Shown: positions 32,172 through 42,693, counted from the stretch's first letter. The stretch: DNA of 64,000 nucleotides from Tritrichomonas musculus (GCA_039105265.1 JAPFFF010000043.1:372001-436000), one strand, 5' to 3'. Program-made: numbers and translations. Notes: generated by a model not told the origin, from the sequence alone.

Positions 32172-32575
32172 ATGGAAAACATGAAATAAATCATCCACAA
32201 GAATAAAATCATTCATCGAGACTTGAAGCCAACAAGCATTCTGATTGCAAATGGAACAATGAAGATCTGTAATTTTGGTATCTCTAAAATAATGACGATT
32301 GAAGAACAAACAATGACTCGTGGAGTTGGAAGTAAAATATTCAAAAGTGCCAGAAATTATATGATGAAAAAGATTTTGTTTACTCATTTGGAGCCTCTTT
32401 CTTCTTTATTCTGAGGTGTGGTGAGCTTCCAAATTAAAATATCTTCATATGTAAAAAAGCATTACTCCCTTCAGCATTCACAAACTTCTCAAAAGAACTT
32501 GTTAGCGAACGATGGATCGACCAAGCTTTGAAGGTATTCTTGATGAACTCGAAAGAAATCGCTCCAACACATGAC
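32172..32575 (+). pseudogene. protein kinase pseudogene fragment
   Basis: Plus-strand frames give IIHKNKIIHRDLKPTSILIA followed by NGTMKICNFGISKI, then KDFVYSFGASFFFILRCGELPN in another frame, and RPSFEGILDELERNRSN in a third. These are the catalytic loop, an NFG in place of DFG, the DxxSFG helix and the kinase C-lobe end, in correct order. There is at least one in-frame stop and two frameshifts, and the whole N-lobe is missing. It is dead. Confidence 0.85.
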
Positions 32576-32654
32576 TCAATTTAATAAAACTGAAATCAAA
32601 AACATTTAGTAATGATCACAAATCTAGAATTCACAGAAAATTTTAAAACAAGAG

Positions 32655-32860
32655 ACAACGATCAAGTTGGGTGAAATATTCATGGGCAAGAAAGCAGAGC
32701 TTCCTTCATCTTTCACAAACTTCTCAAAGATGTTAATCAATGCTTGTTGGAACTTTGATTCTAAAAATCGACCAAGTTTCTGAGTGATTCTAGATAACCT
32801 CGAAAGAATCCACTATAAACCGAAATCGAAAGCATTGAAACATTTGTTAAAGAATACAAA
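32655..32860 (+). pseudogene. second kinase C-lobe fragment
   Basis: GEIFMGKKAELPSSFTNFSK then MLINACWNFDSKNRPSF, a stop, and VILDNLERI. This repeats the end of the kinase C-lobe seen just upstream, with related words (CTTCAGCATTCACAAACTTCTC and CTTCATCTTTCACAAACTTC in short form), so it looks like a partial tandem duplicate. Confidence 0.7.
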
Positions 32861-33265
32861 TCTCGAATTCCACAGTAGTTTTTTTTTTTTTTTTTTAAAA
32901 AAAAACTATTTTCACCATTATCATTATTCTTCAAATTTGCATTTTCATTTGCATAATAATATAAATCTTATATAAAAACTTCTTCCCTTCAACAAACCAA
33001 TTTAAAATTTATAAAAATCAAAAACATCATCAACTTTTCACTTGCGAGGATGTTATTCAATAACTTCTTATTTCATGTACATTTGGAATAAACAATTCAA
33101 ATTAAGATAAATTCTATTACAGCTCTATTTTAATTAATTTACGTTGAATTAAAGAATTTTTAAAACTTCTATAAAAGTTTAGATTATTATGATAACTTAA
33201 TTATTTCAAATCAAAAAACAAAATATAAAATACAAAATTAATTTTTTTTTTTAATTATAATTAAA
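32861..33265. other. intergenic
   Basis: AT-rich with a T/A run near 32880-32905. Nothing recognisable. Confidence 0.4.
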
Positions 33266-34370
33266 TTAATCTATTTTTGTAACTTTTACATTTGAATTTA
33301 TTCCAATTTCATTCAATTTTGCTGACGATGAGACAAATAAATGTCTCAATGATGAGCATCCTATGAATGACTTAAACTCAATTAAAACATTTGGCGATGG
33401 AATTGTGAAATCAACCAAAGAGGAACAGTAGGCAAATGCAAAAGATTTAATTTTTGTTACAGCCGAATGAATTAGTATTTCTTTCAATGAAGAACAACCA
33501 GAAAAAGCTGAAGCACCAATAACTGTTACAGATTGAGGAATTGAAATATGCTCCAATGAAGAACAACCTTCAAAAGTCAAATCATCAATTACCAACAAGT
33601 TTGATAATATATTTATCTCTTTCAATGACTTGCATTTACTGAAACAACTTCGTCCAATTTCAGTAACAGTTGAAGGGATTGTTATTTTCACCAACGAAGT
33701 ACATTCAGAGAATGCTGAAGCACCGATTCTTGTGACAGATGATGGAATGACTATTTTAGTCAATAAACAACATTTGCAAAAAGCATTTGCACCGATACAT
33801 GTGACAAATGAAGGGATAACAAGTTCATCCAATTGGCAGCAAGAAGCAAATGTTCCATTTTCAATTTTTATTAATTTCGAAAGAATTTCAATCACTGAAA
33901 GTTGAGAACATTCACTGAAAACCCAATTTCCAATGTATTCCAAATCAACAGGAATCGTTATATTCTTTAATGACGAACAACCACTAAATGCCCAATCACC
34001 AATCGAAACAACAGATGAAGGAATTTTTATTTCTTTTAATGATGAACAACCTTCGAAAACAGAGGCTTCAATCTTCGTGATTGTTGGCGGCAGAACGATT
34101 TCTTTTAATGAGTAACAACCATTAAATGCATGCTCTTCAATAAAATTCACAGATGATGGAATCGTTATTCGCTTTAATAACGAACACCCACTAAAAGCTG
34201 AGTTGCCAATCAACGTGATATTTAATGGAATTGAAATTTCTTTCAATTCGGAACAATTTTTAAAACAATTCGCAATTAATTCATTTCCTGCATAGGACAA
34301 AATTAAATTCAACAGTTTATTTCTTTTTCGTTTGGCCGCTTGATGAAATAGGGTGAGTTGATAAAATAAT
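33266..34370 (-). pseudogene. BspA-like leucine-rich repeat half of a split gene
   Basis: At least fourteen BspA/TpLRR repeats (IPSSVTRIGASAFSECTSL type) run to the stop at 33266. The open frame upstream has no ATG, and its readable N-terminal edge (TLFHQAAKRKRNKLLNLILS) looks like the last ankyrin-type helix pair of the N-terminal domain. The matching N-terminal half is the next ORF upstream (34428-35543), ending about 60 bases away in a different reading context. Together they reproduce the architecture of the intact gene at 1073-3064. Either a frameshift/insertion has broken the gene or the junction contains an unrecognised intron or assembly error. Confidence 0.8.
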
Positions 34371-34427
34371 TTGTTAAAATTTTATTCAAAATATATTATA
34401 TTATAATTTCATTTAAATGAAATAAAT

Positions 34428-35543
34428 TCAAATTCGTTTTCGGTATGAGTTATCTTCCACTATAGTAATTTCCTTATTTAAATCAAACTTATCGTTTTCC
34501 AAAAGAAGTTTAACAAGTGAAAAATAATTATAATGAATTAAGTAAAAGGGAGACATTTCCTCGATCTTTTCAGGGAAAAAAGCAAAGTTATAATAATGGA
34601 GTCTATATGCATCAAAATTATTCTTATAATCACTTGTTGATTTTAAAAATTCTTCATCAACATAATTATTTTTAATAAAATAATTTACCATTTCATTATG
34701 ATGACACTTAACTGCCTCTTTAAAGCATTCTTTACAACATTCTTCATCAGGTTCAACATTATTTTCTTTTAAAATTTCAAAAATTTCTTGATTATTACCA
34801 TGAACAGCATATAGCCAAAGGTCTTGGGTTAATTTTTCCCCATTTAGGTACATATATTTAAATATTTGAGTTGATCCAAAAAATGCTGCATACTCAATTA
34901 TACTTAAGAATTTTTTATATAAAAAAATATTAGTTTCAAAAATTGAAGATGGCACTCTATTACACCACATAATTTCATCCTTTTTGCTATATGATATATA
35001 TTCCTCAATTGAATCATTTCTAATTAATTCTGCAATATAATAATCATTTTCTCCAATTATCCTTTTTTGATTAAAATCTTCAATTTGATTTTCGTCATTA
35101 TTTTCATTTTTAAAAATTGCAAATTCCGGGGCAAAAAATTTCATGTATACTTCGATTTGTTGCTCATAATATTTCTTCTTCTTTAAAAAACCATAAAGAT
35201 CCTGAATTTCAAAGTAGTTTTCTTGAATAAAAAATAGAATCATTCTTCGGCTCTTATAAAAAATCCGAATAATATCAGATTTTGTAAAAAACTTTTCAAT
35301 ATCTTTTTTTAAAAACAATAAAATTTTCTCAATTTTACTAAAAAAATCTTTTGAACGATGATGATGAAAAGATATTTTGGATATAAGATTAATTATTGAT
35401 TCAAATACATCTTGATTTTTTTGATTACCTAATAATATAATCAAATTTTGATAATTTTCTTCATTGTCTCTTTCGCTATCTAAAAAATCAAGAAGACGTT
35501 CCTGAATAATTTTCATCTGCCCTAAATACTTTTGAATTTCCAT
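34428..35543 (-). CDS. DUF3447/ankyrin-like N-terminal half of BspA-type protein
   Basis: The 371 residues include the family signature GENDYYIAELIRNDSIEEYI, ankyrin-like helices (IEYAAFFGSTQIFKYMYL, KCHHNEMVNYFIKNN) and HYNYFSLVKLLLEND near the end. It parallels residues 20-400 of the 1073-3064 protein, including the HHHRSKDFF segment matching HHREKTFF. It terminates at VEDNSYRKRI, immediately followed by about 60 AT-rich bases and then the LRR half on the same strand. Read alone it would be a truncated protein without LRRs. The ATG at 35543 is sound. Likely a broken member of the family. Confidence 0.75.
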   Translation of the reverse strand: MEIQKYLGQMKIIQERLLDFLDSERDNEENYQNLIILLGNQKNQDVFESIINLISKISFHHHRSKDFFSKIEKILLFLKKDIEKFFTKSDIIRIFYKSRRMILFFIQENYFEIQDLYGFLKKKKYYEQQIEVYMKFFAPEFAIFKNENNDENQIEDFNQKRIIGENDYYIAELIRNDSIEEYISYSKKDEIMWCNRVPSSIFETNIFLYKKFLSIIEYAAFFGSTQIFKYMYLNGEKLTQDLWLYAVHGNNQEIFEILKENNVEPDEECCKECFKEAVKCHHNEMVNYFIKNNYVDEEFLKSTSDYKNNFDAYRLHYYNFAFFPEKIEEMSPFYLIHYNYFSLVKLLLENDKFDLNKEITIVEDNSYRKRI

Positions 35544-36007
35544 ATTAACAACTAAACTTGAATCAAAATGGTGAAATTTAATTCAATTTTGACCAGAAGT
35601 GTCTTATCGTTTTTGATTCAAGTTTAAAATTTTCAAGAATTTGAAAATATGACAAAAAGTCCTTTCTGAAAAAATCATCCACTTTTTTGAATAATAAACT
35701 AAAAAAATCTTTTTTTGTGATTGGAGAATATATAATATATTTTATTATAGTCATCTGAAATTACTTTAATTTTAATATTTTTAATTCATCTAGAAAAAAA
35801 CCTTTTCATTGTTTAAATAAAAAAAAATTATTTCAAGTAAAATATCAAAAATGAAATGTTGATATTAAACACTATTTATTAACATCTCAATGAGTGAAAT
35901 ATCAAAATAAAAATTCTCATTTTTGAAGTTTTTTTTTTTAATATCAAAAAGATCAATAACATTTCAATGATTAAAATAATAATTTTTTTTAGTTAATACT
36001 GACAAAT
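35544..36007. other. intergenic
   Basis: AT-rich, with a recurring ATTTCAATGA word, for example near 35961. No gene is visible. Confidence 0.4.
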
Positions 36008-38536
36008 TCATTCGCCAGACAAATTGTTTACTGACGGTGTGTTTTCTGAGAGTGTCTTTATCGACTCATCTTTGTCTTCGCTTTCTTCTTCATCGAACGA
36101 GAAGTCCTGCGACACGGCGCCTCTTCTGTGCTCATCTTCCTCTTCCATCGGCAACTCCAGACCATCGTCGTCTGCATTCATGATCTCTTTGGAGTTGAAT
36201 GACAATTCAATGCTTTCAGATGAGGCTCCTCCTCCTTCTTCTTCCTCTTCGCCAGTGTCCTTTCGCCCTTTGGCTTCTTCCTCCTCGTTAAATGACAGTT
36301 CTTCATCGGAGCGGCTGTCTTTGATGCCGTTCGATGACAGCCTGAAGCTCTGGGCTTGATTTTCTGACGATAATTGGCGATCGATTAAGTCACTGTTCAC
36401 TGCCGGCTTCAGATTGAATTCGCCATCGTCGTCGTCATCGTCATTATCATTCCCGATTGACGAGGAGTGACCGTTTACATATTCTTTATTTTCATCGTTT
36501 TCATCTGAAAAAGTGGAATTCTTTAGGCTGTCATTTCTTGAATTTAAATTCAGAACAATTTGATCGTTGTTGTTATCGTCTTCATCTGAAGAAGTGGAAT
36601 TCTTTAGGTTGTCATTTCTTGAATTTAAATTCAGATCTACGTGATCGTTGTTGTTATCGTTTTCATCTGAAAAAGTTAATTTTATTGTGTTGTCATTTCT
36701 TGGGTTTGAATTCAAATTCAATTTGTTTTCATCGTCATCACTTTCATCTGACAATGATTGATTTTTGAGGGGTTCTTTTCTTGAATTTGAATTCAATTCA
36801 ATTTGATCGTTACTGCTATCGTTTTCATCTGAAACATCTTCTTTCTCTTCATCAAGGTCATTTAAATTGGCCATTTTCATGTATCGTTCTGCCTCTTTTT
36901 TGTCCTTTTGAATGCCGTCGCCGCTCGAGAGCATCCTCGAGTATGCGGCAGCCGCCTCCTTCTGTCCTCTGTCAGCGGCCTTCTTCAGGTACCTTGCCGC
37001 CTTTGTCTTGTTTGCGGCGGTTCCGATTCCGTCCTTCAGCATGACTCCGTACTCGTACATCGCGTCGACGTTCTCTCTGTGCGCTGCTACCTTCATGTAG
37101 AGGAGGCCACTTTCCTTGCTTTTGCTGATTCCGTCGCCGTTCAAGAGCATCGTTGCGAAGGCGTACATTGCCTCTGGCTTCCCTTTGTCTGCCGACTTTT
37201 TCAAATAGCGTACCACTTTTTGAGAGTCATAGGTGAAATCATTTTCACCTTTTTTAACCATCATTCCGTATGTGTACATTGCGTCCACTTCGCCGTTGTG
37301 CGCAGCCGTCTTGATGTACTTGGCGCCTTCCGCCTCGTTCTTTGGAATGCCGTCGCCGTCATAGAGCATCGTGCCGTACTTGTACATCGCCTTCCTGTGG
37401 CCCTTCCGCGCTGCCTTCTTGAAGCAGTGCGATGCTTTTTTCTTGTCGGTTGAAAGCAAGCGCAGACCTCGATTATACAATTCGTCGGCGGTTTGATCGT
37501 CATCTCCTTTAATAAGGTGAAAATTGACCTTCAAATCCCCTTTTTTAATTTTAACGGTCGCCGATTCAATTTGCGGAGACTTGGATTCAATGAAGTCGTT
37601 GAAGGTCAATATTTCAGTCGACGATAGACACTCGTCAATGTAGTCAACATACGTGAGAAAAGTGTCCTTCTCAACTCCGCCAGTTATGAAGCCTTCATCA
37701 CTCCGCAGCTCTTGGACGATGTCCTCAAAAGTGGGACGTTCTGAAACTTTTTCTGACCAACACCTCTCAATTAATGAACGATAGGATTCTGGCACTGAAT
37801 CTTCAAATTTGGGTCGTTCTCCTCGTCGAACTTTTTCAATAGTATTTTGGTCATAAAACTTTTTGAATGCTTTTTTGGTCGATAATAATTGATAAGCGAT
37901 TATTGAGTACGAATAGACGTCGCTTGTTTTGGTGTATTCTATGTTGGTTATCGTTTCGGGCGATAAGTAAATAAAAGAATCATTGAATTCGGCGGTTGGA
38001 TTGAATTCTTGATGGAAAATTTTTGGGAAGAAAAAATCCGTTATTTTGGGATTTAAATTGTCGTCGAGAAGAATGTTGCTTGGGTTTAAATTACGGTGAA
38101 TTATCTTGTGGGAATGTAAATAGGACATAGCTGAGGCGACGCCGTATAAAATAATTAGCCTTTGTGTATCATTAATTTTATCATCAGATAAGTTGTTTGA
38201 TTGCTCTTTGTCAATTAATTGTCGTAGAGAATATTTAGAAACAAATTCGGTAATGATTACTGGCTTAGGCTGCCCCTTGAAATTAACTGGACTAAAACCA
38301 ATAAATTTGACAGTTGATGGATGATACAATTTTGACAAGTTTTTAGCTTCCTTAACAAGTTTCCGTTTTGCTGCTTTCGGATTTTCCTCTCCATCCATTA
38401 ATTGTTGAGATACTTTTACCCAATAAATTAAATTTGTATTTTTTTCTTTTGCAATATAATTTTTACAAAAAGAACCACTTCCAATCTTTCTGATCAACTC
38501 GAATTTGCTGAGACTAAATGAATAATTATCATCCAT
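36008..38536 (-). CDS. pseudokinase with Sel1 repeats and acidic tail
   Basis: 842 residues. The kinase-like domain spans about 10-275, with KIGSGSFCKNYIAK as the glycine loop and a conserved ATP-site lysine (YWVKVS, K41). The catalytic loop reads IIHRNLNPSNILL (Asn149 instead of Asp) and the metal-binding DFG reads DFFF (167-169), so it is probably catalytically impaired. The C-lobe RPTFEDIVQEL is intact. Five or so Sel1 repeats follow at about 345-550 (AMYKYGTMLYDGDGIPKNEA type), which usually scaffold protein complexes. The last 290 residues are acidic low-complexity sequence including 27-residue repeats. The DNA encoding the Sel1 part is unusually GC-rich. TCACGTT lies 14 bases upstream of the ATG. 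Confidence 0.88.
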   Translation of the reverse strand: MDDNYSFSLSKFELIRKIGSGSFCKNYIAKEKNTNLIYWVKVSQQLMDGEENPKAAKRKLVKEAKNLSKLYHPSTVKFIGFSPVNFKGQPKPVIITEFVSKYSLRQLIDKEQSNNLSDDKINDTQRLIILYGVASAMSYLHSHKIIHRNLNPSNILLDDNLNPKITDFFFPKIFHQEFNPTAEFNDSFIYLSPETITNIEYTKTSDVYSYSIIAYQLLSTKKAFKKFYDQNTIEKVRRGERPKFEDSVPESYRSLIERCWSEKVSERPTFEDIVQELRSDEGFITGGVEKDTFLTYVDYIDECLSSTEILTFNDFIESKSPQIESATVKIKKGDLKVNFHLIKGDDDQTADELYNRGLRLLSTDKKKASHCFKKAARKGHRKAMYKYGTMLYDGDGIPKNEAEGAKYIKTAAHNGEVDAMYTYGMMVKKGENDFTYDSQKVVRYLKKSADKGKPEAMYAFATMLLNGDGISKSKESGLLYMKVAAHRENVDAMYEYGVMLKDGIGTAANKTKAARYLKKAADRGQKEAAAAYSRMLSSGDGIQKDKKEAERYMKMANLNDLDEEKEDVSDENDSSNDQIELNSNSRKEPLKNQSLSDESDDDENKLNLNSNPRNDNTIKLTFSDENDNNNDHVDLNLNSRNDNLKNSTSSDEDDNNNDQIVLNLNSRNDSLKNSTFSDENDENKEYVNGHSSSIGNDNDDDDDDGEFNLKPAVNSDLIDRQLSSENQAQSFRLSSNGIKDSRSDEELSFNEEEEAKGRKDTGEEEEEGGGASSESIELSFNSKEIMNADDDGLELPMEEEDEHRRGAVSQDFSFDEEESEDKDESIKTLSENTPSVNNLSGE
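36496..36830 (-). repeat. 81-bp in-frame tandem repeats
   Basis: CGTTTTCATCTGAAAAAGTG-type units start at 36496, 36577 and 36658 (81-base spacing), with one or two more diverged copies up to about 36830. They encode 27-residue units of the type DENDNNNDHVDLNLNSRND in the pseudokinase tail. Confidence 0.85.
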
Positions 38537-39139
38537 TGTGGATTTAACGTGAATAAAATATATTGAAAAAATTTAATTTAACGTCCATTTTTATGGAAAA
38601 ATAATTACTTGAATATCTTGATTTTAAAGAAACAAATTCACAATTTTAAATAAAATTTAAATTATTATTATTAATTAAACATAATTTTTAATATATAATT
38701 GTTTATTATATATCAATCAAACAGGATTTTTTATTTGATTTTCGACATTAAGAAAATTTTTATATAACATTTCTCAATTTGTAAAATATTTTTTGAATAT
38801 CTCTTCTGAAATACCTCAAAATTAATGATGTTCCAAATGCTATTTATCAAACTTAATAATATTTTAAATTCACGATGGCTTTCATTGATTTACCTTACCA
38901 TAATAATTTCAATGATATTTTCATTTTTGTTTCAAGCATCTGACTGATCTTCAAAAAAAAAAAAAAAAAAAAAATAAAATTTGCGGATATCAGATTTGCC
39001 GGCAGCAGTTATGGTCAATATTGGCCTTTTTCCACTTTTGCAAAAAATACCATGAGTAGCTACTCATGCTTAGTTTTATTATTTTTACATTACATTTAGT
39101 ATTTACTTATTTATCTATCTGGTAGAATATAAATGAGAA
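38537..39139. other. intergenic upstream of the pseudokinase gene and tRNA-Lys
   Basis: AT-rich with an A run at 38955-38972 and the short palindrome ATGAGTAGCTACTCAT near 39052. No gene is visible. Confidence 0.5.
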
Positions 39140-39213
39140 GCTTTCGTAGCTCAGCTGGTTAGAGCATCGGACTTTTAATCAGAGGGTCGCGGGTTCGATT
39201 CCCGTCGAATGCA
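39140..39213 (+). tRNA. tRNA-Lys (anticodon TTT)
   Basis: The cloverleaf runs GCTTTCG, D-arm with TAGCTCAGCTGG (matching the A-box), anticodon loop CTTTTAA with TTT, T-arm GCGGGTTCGATTCCCGT (B-box GGTTCGATTCC exact) and CGAATGC with discriminator A, followed by TTTTT as Pol III terminator. Two non-pairs stand out: T3 facing T70 in the acceptor stem and G29 facing A41 in the anticodon stem. CCA is not encoded. It may be functional or slightly degenerate. Confidence 0.85.
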
Positions 39214-40212
39214 TTTTTATAAAAATTGTATACATCATTGATTGTTGTTTTTACTTTCAGGAAAGCTGAAAGCTGCATGTTAATAATCCAAATTTTGAAT
39301 ACAATTGATAGAAAATGTTGAAATGGAAATAATCTTGATGAATATTACATTCAATAGAATTCAGTTGAAAAATGAATTTTATTAGTTATATTCTTTAACG
39401 AAACCTCATGAATATGCTAAAAGATAAAAATTAAATAAAGGCATGAATTTTTTAAAACGACTTTAATGACTAGTTTTGCAATAGATATATTTTTTAATCT
39501 ACTTCAATAATAAAATCATTTTATACTTACCTATCACTAATGTCAAAACAAAGCTTTTCAGCATTTTAATTTTTTTTATATATTCATTAGGATATATCCT
39601 CTCTTTTTTGTTTATATTATTGATGGATTTCATTATTTTATAAATAATAATTATAAAAATGATAAAATAAGAAATGGAATTGACATATAAAAGATAATTT
39701 TGATGTTTTCGTGTAACTTCAAAAAGTTCTCTGGTTGCAACTTTTTGTAATTATCCATTATTTTATTTATTTAAAAAATAAATGAAGTAGCTTTTTGAAG
39801 GCTACGCCTTTCAAAAAGCTACTTCAATTTATGTTTAATTATCTGTTTTATAACTTTTTGAGTATTTTACAAAACTCAAAAAGTGATACCTAGATAATTA
39901 TTTATTTATCAGATTTTTTTAATAAGGGTCATAGAATTTTCAACATTTTTCAAACAATATTATTCTTATCGGTTATTGAATTTATATTAGTCTATTATTT
40001 TATTCGAAATTTGTTTTTAAATTATATATTTGCTTTGATTTTGCAGTAAAAATTTTATTTTACATCAAAACTATAACTTATCAATTTTGAATAGGGCACA
40101 TTCAATTTTTTTTTTTATATTCTTTTCAATTTTTTATTTTTCTGATTTTATAGAAATAAAGATTATTTAATCACCGCTAAAATAAAATCAAATCATTTTT
40201 ATTATTTTAACA
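39214..40212. other. intergenic with three ACTTTTTG/CAAAAAGT hairpins
   Basis: Stem-loops occur at 39720-39747 (CAAAAAGTT/AACTTTTTG), 39783-39827 (TGAAGTAGCTTTTTGAA and its exact complement around GGCTACGCC-type loop) and 39853-39884 (ACTTTTTGAGT/ACTCAAAAAGT). Otherwise AT-rich, with the amylase promoter at its right end. Confidence 0.7.
40193..40199 (+). promoter_or_regulatory. initiator-like element of the amylase gene
   Basis: TCATTTT lies 14-20 bases before the ATG at 40213. It fits the trichomonad initiator pattern TCA(+1)Py(T/A) and matches the arrangement at most other genes in the window. Confidence 0.5.
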
Positions 40213-41709
40213 ATGGCTGAAAACAAAACGATGATCCAATACTTCGAGTGGTACCTTCCAAACACAGGTCTCCACTGGAAGCAGGTAGCACATCAAGCCC
40301 AAAACCTTGCTGGAACAGGAATTAACATGGTGTGGCTCCCACCTGCATACAAAGGCGCCAGCGGTATTGATAGTGTTGGATATGATGTTTATGATATGTA
40401 TGACCTCGGTGAGTTTGATCAACGTGGTGATGTTCGAACAAAATATGGAACAAAAGAAGATTACTTGACAGCAATTAAATCTCTCCAATCGAATGGTGTC
40501 CAAGTTATTGCAGATGTAGTTTTGAATCACAAACTCGGCGCTGATGAGTCAGAAAAAGTTATGGTTCACGATGTTAACCCAAACAACCGTGATGAAGAAT
40601 ATGGCGAGCCTCATGAAATTACAGCATGGACAAAATTCACATTCCCAGGAAGAGCAGATAAATACTCAGATTTCCATTGGAACCATGAATACTTTTCAGG
40701 ATGTGACTGGGATGAAGGAGCCAAAAAGAATGGAATTTTCCTTTTTGAAGGCAAAAAATGGAGCCGTGATACAGATAACGAAAACGGAAACTACGACTTT
40801 TTAATGGGAGCAGATGTCGATAGTGATCATCCAGCTGTCGAAAAAGAAAACATTAACTGGGGAAAATGGTATCTTGATACAACACATGTTGATGGATTCC
40901 GTCTTGATGCAGTTAAACACATCAGCTTTGAATCAGAAAAAAGATGGATCACTGCAATGCGCGACTACATGAAAGAAACAGCACCAAACAAAGAATTCTT
41001 CTCTGTTGGTGAATACTGGGCAAACGATCTTGGCAAGCTATTGAATTACATCAATTCAACAGATGGCTTGATCGCATTATTCGATGTTCCACTTCACTAT
41101 CACATGCTTGAAGCAGCAACATCAAATGGCCAATACGATATGGGGCACCTTTACCAAGATACACTTTCTTTAACAAAACCAGAACTCGCAATCACTTTTG
41201 TTGATAATCACGATACTCAACCAGGCCAATCACTCAGCTCTTTCATTCCACCCTGGTTCAAGCCAATCGCATATTCATTGATTTTACTTCGTGCAGTTGG
41301 AACTCCTTGCTTATTCTACGGAGCTTATTACGGAATTCCTCACACTGGCGTTTCTCCAGTTTGCGGAATCAAGAAACTCGTCAAAATAAGGCAACTTTAT
41401 GCTTACGGCGAAGAAAGAATGTACTTTGATGACCAAAATGTCGTTGGATTCACACGTGCAGGCGACCAAGAACATTGGGACTCAGGTCTTGCTGTTTTAG
41501 TCACAAACTTCAAGGGAGGCAAGAAGAGAATGGAAATCGGAAAGAACTTAGCCAAAATGAAGATGAAGGATGCTCTTCTTAAAAATCCAAACATCGTTGA
41601 AATCGACGAAGATGGATTCGGAGAATTTTATGTAGATGATGGTTCAGCAGCAGTTTGGGTTACTGAAAAAGCATGGGAATACCTTTATACAGAAGTTATG
41701 GGCATTTAA
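40213..41709 (+). CDS. alpha-amylase, GH13 family
   Basis: This 498-residue cytosolic-type alpha-amylase has all four GH13 regions: DVVLNHK (101-107), GFRLDAVKH with nucleophile D232, VGEYW with acid/base E267, and FVDNHDT with D334. The opening TMIQYFEWYLPNTGLHWKQV is typical of bacterial GH13_5 liquefying amylases. It lacks a signal peptide, so intracellular glycogen or starch dextrin degradation is most likely. The length matches the family and no residue is missing. Codons are much less AT-biased than most neighbours (many third-position C), which suggests strong expression. It most likely arose by lateral transfer from bacteria, as with other trichomonad carbohydrate enzymes (inference). 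Confidence 0.95.
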   Translation: MAENKTMIQYFEWYLPNTGLHWKQVAHQAQNLAGTGINMVWLPPAYKGASGIDSVGYDVYDMYDLGEFDQRGDVRTKYGTKEDYLTAIKSLQSNGVQVIADVVLNHKLGADESEKVMVHDVNPNNRDEEYGEPHEITAWTKFTFPGRADKYSDFHWNHEYFSGCDWDEGAKKNGIFLFEGKKWSRDTDNENGNYDFLMGADVDSDHPAVEKENINWGKWYLDTTHVDGFRLDAVKHISFESEKRWITAMRDYMKETAPNKEFFSVGEYWANDLGKLLNYINSTDGLIALFDVPLHYHMLEAATSNGQYDMGHLYQDTLSLTKPELAITFVDNHDTQPGQSLSSFIPPWFKPIAYSLILLRAVGTPCLFYGAYYGIPHTGVSPVCGIKKLVKIRQLYAYGEERMYFDDQNVVGFTRAGDQEHWDSGLAVLVTNFKGGKKRMEIGKNLAKMKMKDALLKNPNIVEIDEDGFGEFYVDDGSAAVWVTEKAWEYLYTEVMGI

Positions 41710-42346
41710 GTAAGTATGAATAAATATTATTTATTTTTATTAAAATTTAATTTATTCATTTGACACATACTCTTTTTGGACTTCTTTGATAAATTAGGAG
41801 TTTCCAAAATGCATTATCATACATAAATTAGATTTTAACCTATTCCTTTCAATAATTAACCTTACATACCTATATCATAACTTTTTTAAGGGGAAAGTAT
41901 TTAAAAATCCAACAAGGATCAACTATATTATTAAGTTAGTTGAAAAACTAGTCAACATCATCTAACTTTTTGTGTAATTTTTTAGAAAATTTGGTTTATC
42001 TCCTCAGAAATCGCTAAAAACTGGTCTACATTCGATTATTCACAATTTTTATTATCTCCTCACTTTTTCAGATTATCAGTGCATTATATTTTAAAATCTG
42101 AATATTTAATAAATATAAACATATATATTATTATTATTTGATTTTATACAATCTTCTCTTATATTGGGATATAGCTACTTTTTTATTGAAAATCTTGAAA
42201 ATTAATAAATATAAACATATATATTATTAATATTTAATTTTGTGAACTTTACAAATATTTTATGAATTTCAATGATTTTTATTTATATTTTGTGTGGAAA
42301 AAGCGGTTAGAAAAAGCTTTAAATCATAAAATTTATTTATTTTTAA
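41710..42346. other. intergenic
   Basis: AT-rich. ATAAATATAAACATATATATTATT occurs twice in shortened form, at about 42110 and 42207, as a direct repeat. The segment ends at a TTAA target of the adjoining mobile element. Confidence 0.5.
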
Positions 42347-42693
42347 GGTTCTCCTTCCCTAAAAAAATGTAAATTATTCAATATTGAATTAACTCATAGA
42401 ATATATAATTCAATAGAGCATTTTTCGGAAAAAGTTTTGGTGAAAAATAAAAATATTTGGCCTCAACGATTAAATCTTATTTTATTCAAAATTTTATTGA
42501 ATCTTTAATTCTATGATTTCTATCTGTAAAAAAACAAAATCGGTAAGATTTCATAAATATATTTTTATTAAATCATATGAAATATATATCTATATAAATT
42601 TTATATTTTAATTCATTTTTAAAAACGATATTTATGTATATTTTATTTGTGAAATCTCATTGAATTTAATCTTATGAATTTGAAAGGAGAACC
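42347..42693 (+). mobile_element. TTAA-flanked MITE (piggyBac-like), copy 1
   Basis: The 347-bp non-coding element starts GGTTCTCCTT and ends AAGGAGAACC, with TTAA directly on both sides (42343-42346 and 42694-42697). A near-identical copy lies inverted at 50807-51149. TTAA target duplication and short terminal inverted repeats are the hallmark of piggyBac-superfamily elements. No ORF is present, so it is non-autonomous. It lies just beyond the 3' end of the endonuclease gene. Confidence 0.9.

Noticed and set aside
36024-37453. Several plus-strand ORFs of 60-181 codons
   Set aside because: Mirror images of acidic repeats and GC-rich Sel1 codons of the pseudokinase gene.
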